NCBI RefSeq assembly: GCF_008386695.1
Contig: NZ_VUOC01000003.1
Location: forward strand, 879,286-943,285
Direction: 5' to 3'
DNA: 64,000 nt
DNA from: Chitinophaga agrisoli
GTDB lineage: Bacteria > Bacteroidota > Bacteroidia > Chitinophagales > Chitinophagaceae
The notes under the pieces were generated by a model. It was given only the letters and a program-made list of their open reading frames with translations. It was not told where the DNA came from and did no database searches. Positions 63,876 through 64,000 of this stretch are shown here, one piece after another. The position numbers were made by a program, and so were the translations under genes. Numbering within the stretch: position 1 is the stretch's first letter; the number at the start of each line of letters is the position of its first letter.

Positions 63876-63892
63876 TTATTAACCGGGACCTT
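63861..63892 (-). terminator. Terminator of the rightmost gene
   Basis: TCCCGGTTA (63870-63878) and TAACCGGGA (63880-63888) form an inverted repeat; on the minus strand it is followed by a seven-T run (63861-63867 as A on plus). It fits the minus-strand gene that ends at 63918. Confidence 0.8.
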
Positions 63893-63917
63893 TATACTAC
63901 AAGTTGTAAATCCAGTC

Positions 63918-64000
63918 TTACATGGCCGGAGTAGAGGGAGCTGACGGAGCTGTCGGGGCAGAAGGTTTCTTCTTAGCGGCAGCTTTCTTTTTAGGAGCAG
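63918..64000 (-). CDS. Lys/Ala/Pro-rich basic tail, C-terminal part
   Basis: The frame runs off the right edge; only 26 residues before the TAA are visible: a basic stretch APKKKAAAKKK then PSAPTAPSAPSTPAM. Such Lys-Ala-Pro tails are typical of histone-H1-like proteins of Bacteroidota and of other nucleic-acid-binding proteins. The identity cannot be set from this fragment. A terminator follows at 63861-63892. Confidence 0.6.
   Translation of the reverse strand, partial: APKKKAAAKKKPSAPTAPSAPSTPAM

Noticed and set aside
1-64000. tRNA, rRNA, integrase or transposase genes
   Set aside because: I looked for TTCGAA-type T-loops, CCA ends, and transposase or integrase motifs in the protein frames and found none convincing.

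Overview
The window is a gene-dense stretch (about 54 protein genes, roughly 50% GC by eye) of a Bacteroidota chromosome, most likely from the family Chitinophagaceae (Chitinophaga or a close relative). Supporting signs are type IX secretion (T9SS) proteins (PorQ, a PorP/SprF protein, and a 2037-residue protein with a gliding-motility-type C-terminal domain), families largely confined to the phylum (DUF4954, DUF4421, DUF5683), and Bacteroidota-type promoters with a TAnnTTTG -7 element. I see no tRNA, rRNA, CRISPR array, prophage, insertion sequence or plasmid gene. This is core and lifestyle genome, not a mobile island, and I found no clearly new multi-gene defence or biosynthetic system.

Layout. 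1-2.9 kb: end of a fucose-type permease, an MbnP/MbnH-like pair (metal-binding protein plus diheme enzyme) and a small RlpA-like protein. 3-14 kb: housekeeping genes (tag, ArsR regulator, DUF4954, glmS, S9 peptidase, phosphohistidine-type phosphatase, mgtE, bestrophin, SET protein). 14.4-20.5 kb: a complete histidine utilisation operon led by a MarR regulator (marR-hutH-hutU-hutI-hutG), converting histidine to glutamate plus formamide, with a promoter, a palindromic operator candidate and a terminator. 20.6-36 kb: a lone MacB/FtsX-type permease behind a possible sigma-54 control region, then CHAD, purU, phosphoesterase, aconitase, PspC, redoxin, DUF4382 lipoprotein, kdsA, threonine-dehydrogenase-like SDR and GDPD genes. 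36-40 kb: assimilatory sulfate genes cysH-cysD-cysN with an Rrf2 regulator. 40-43.2 kb: parA-parB-DUF5683-dapB. 43-54 kb: hydrolases, outer-membrane proteins, lon, porQ, pdxJ, ahcY. 54-61.1 kb: the giant Calx-beta T9SS protein and its PorP/SprF partner. 61.4-64 kb: GNAT acetyltransferase, a PolX-like protein with a degenerate polymerase centre, and the end of a Lys/Ala-rich protein.

The features most worth a second look are mostly in control regions and protein details: a start codon buried in a terminator stem (mbnP-like gene), the MarR operator over the hut transcription start, phased CGGAC sites upstream of a sigma-54-like promoter, an inverted repeat in the cysH promoter, several families of short intergenic repeats, a structured RNA candidate between lon and porQ, and loss of all three polymerase carboxylates in the PolX-like protein. 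All family assignments are from reading the proteins; none was confirmed by a search.
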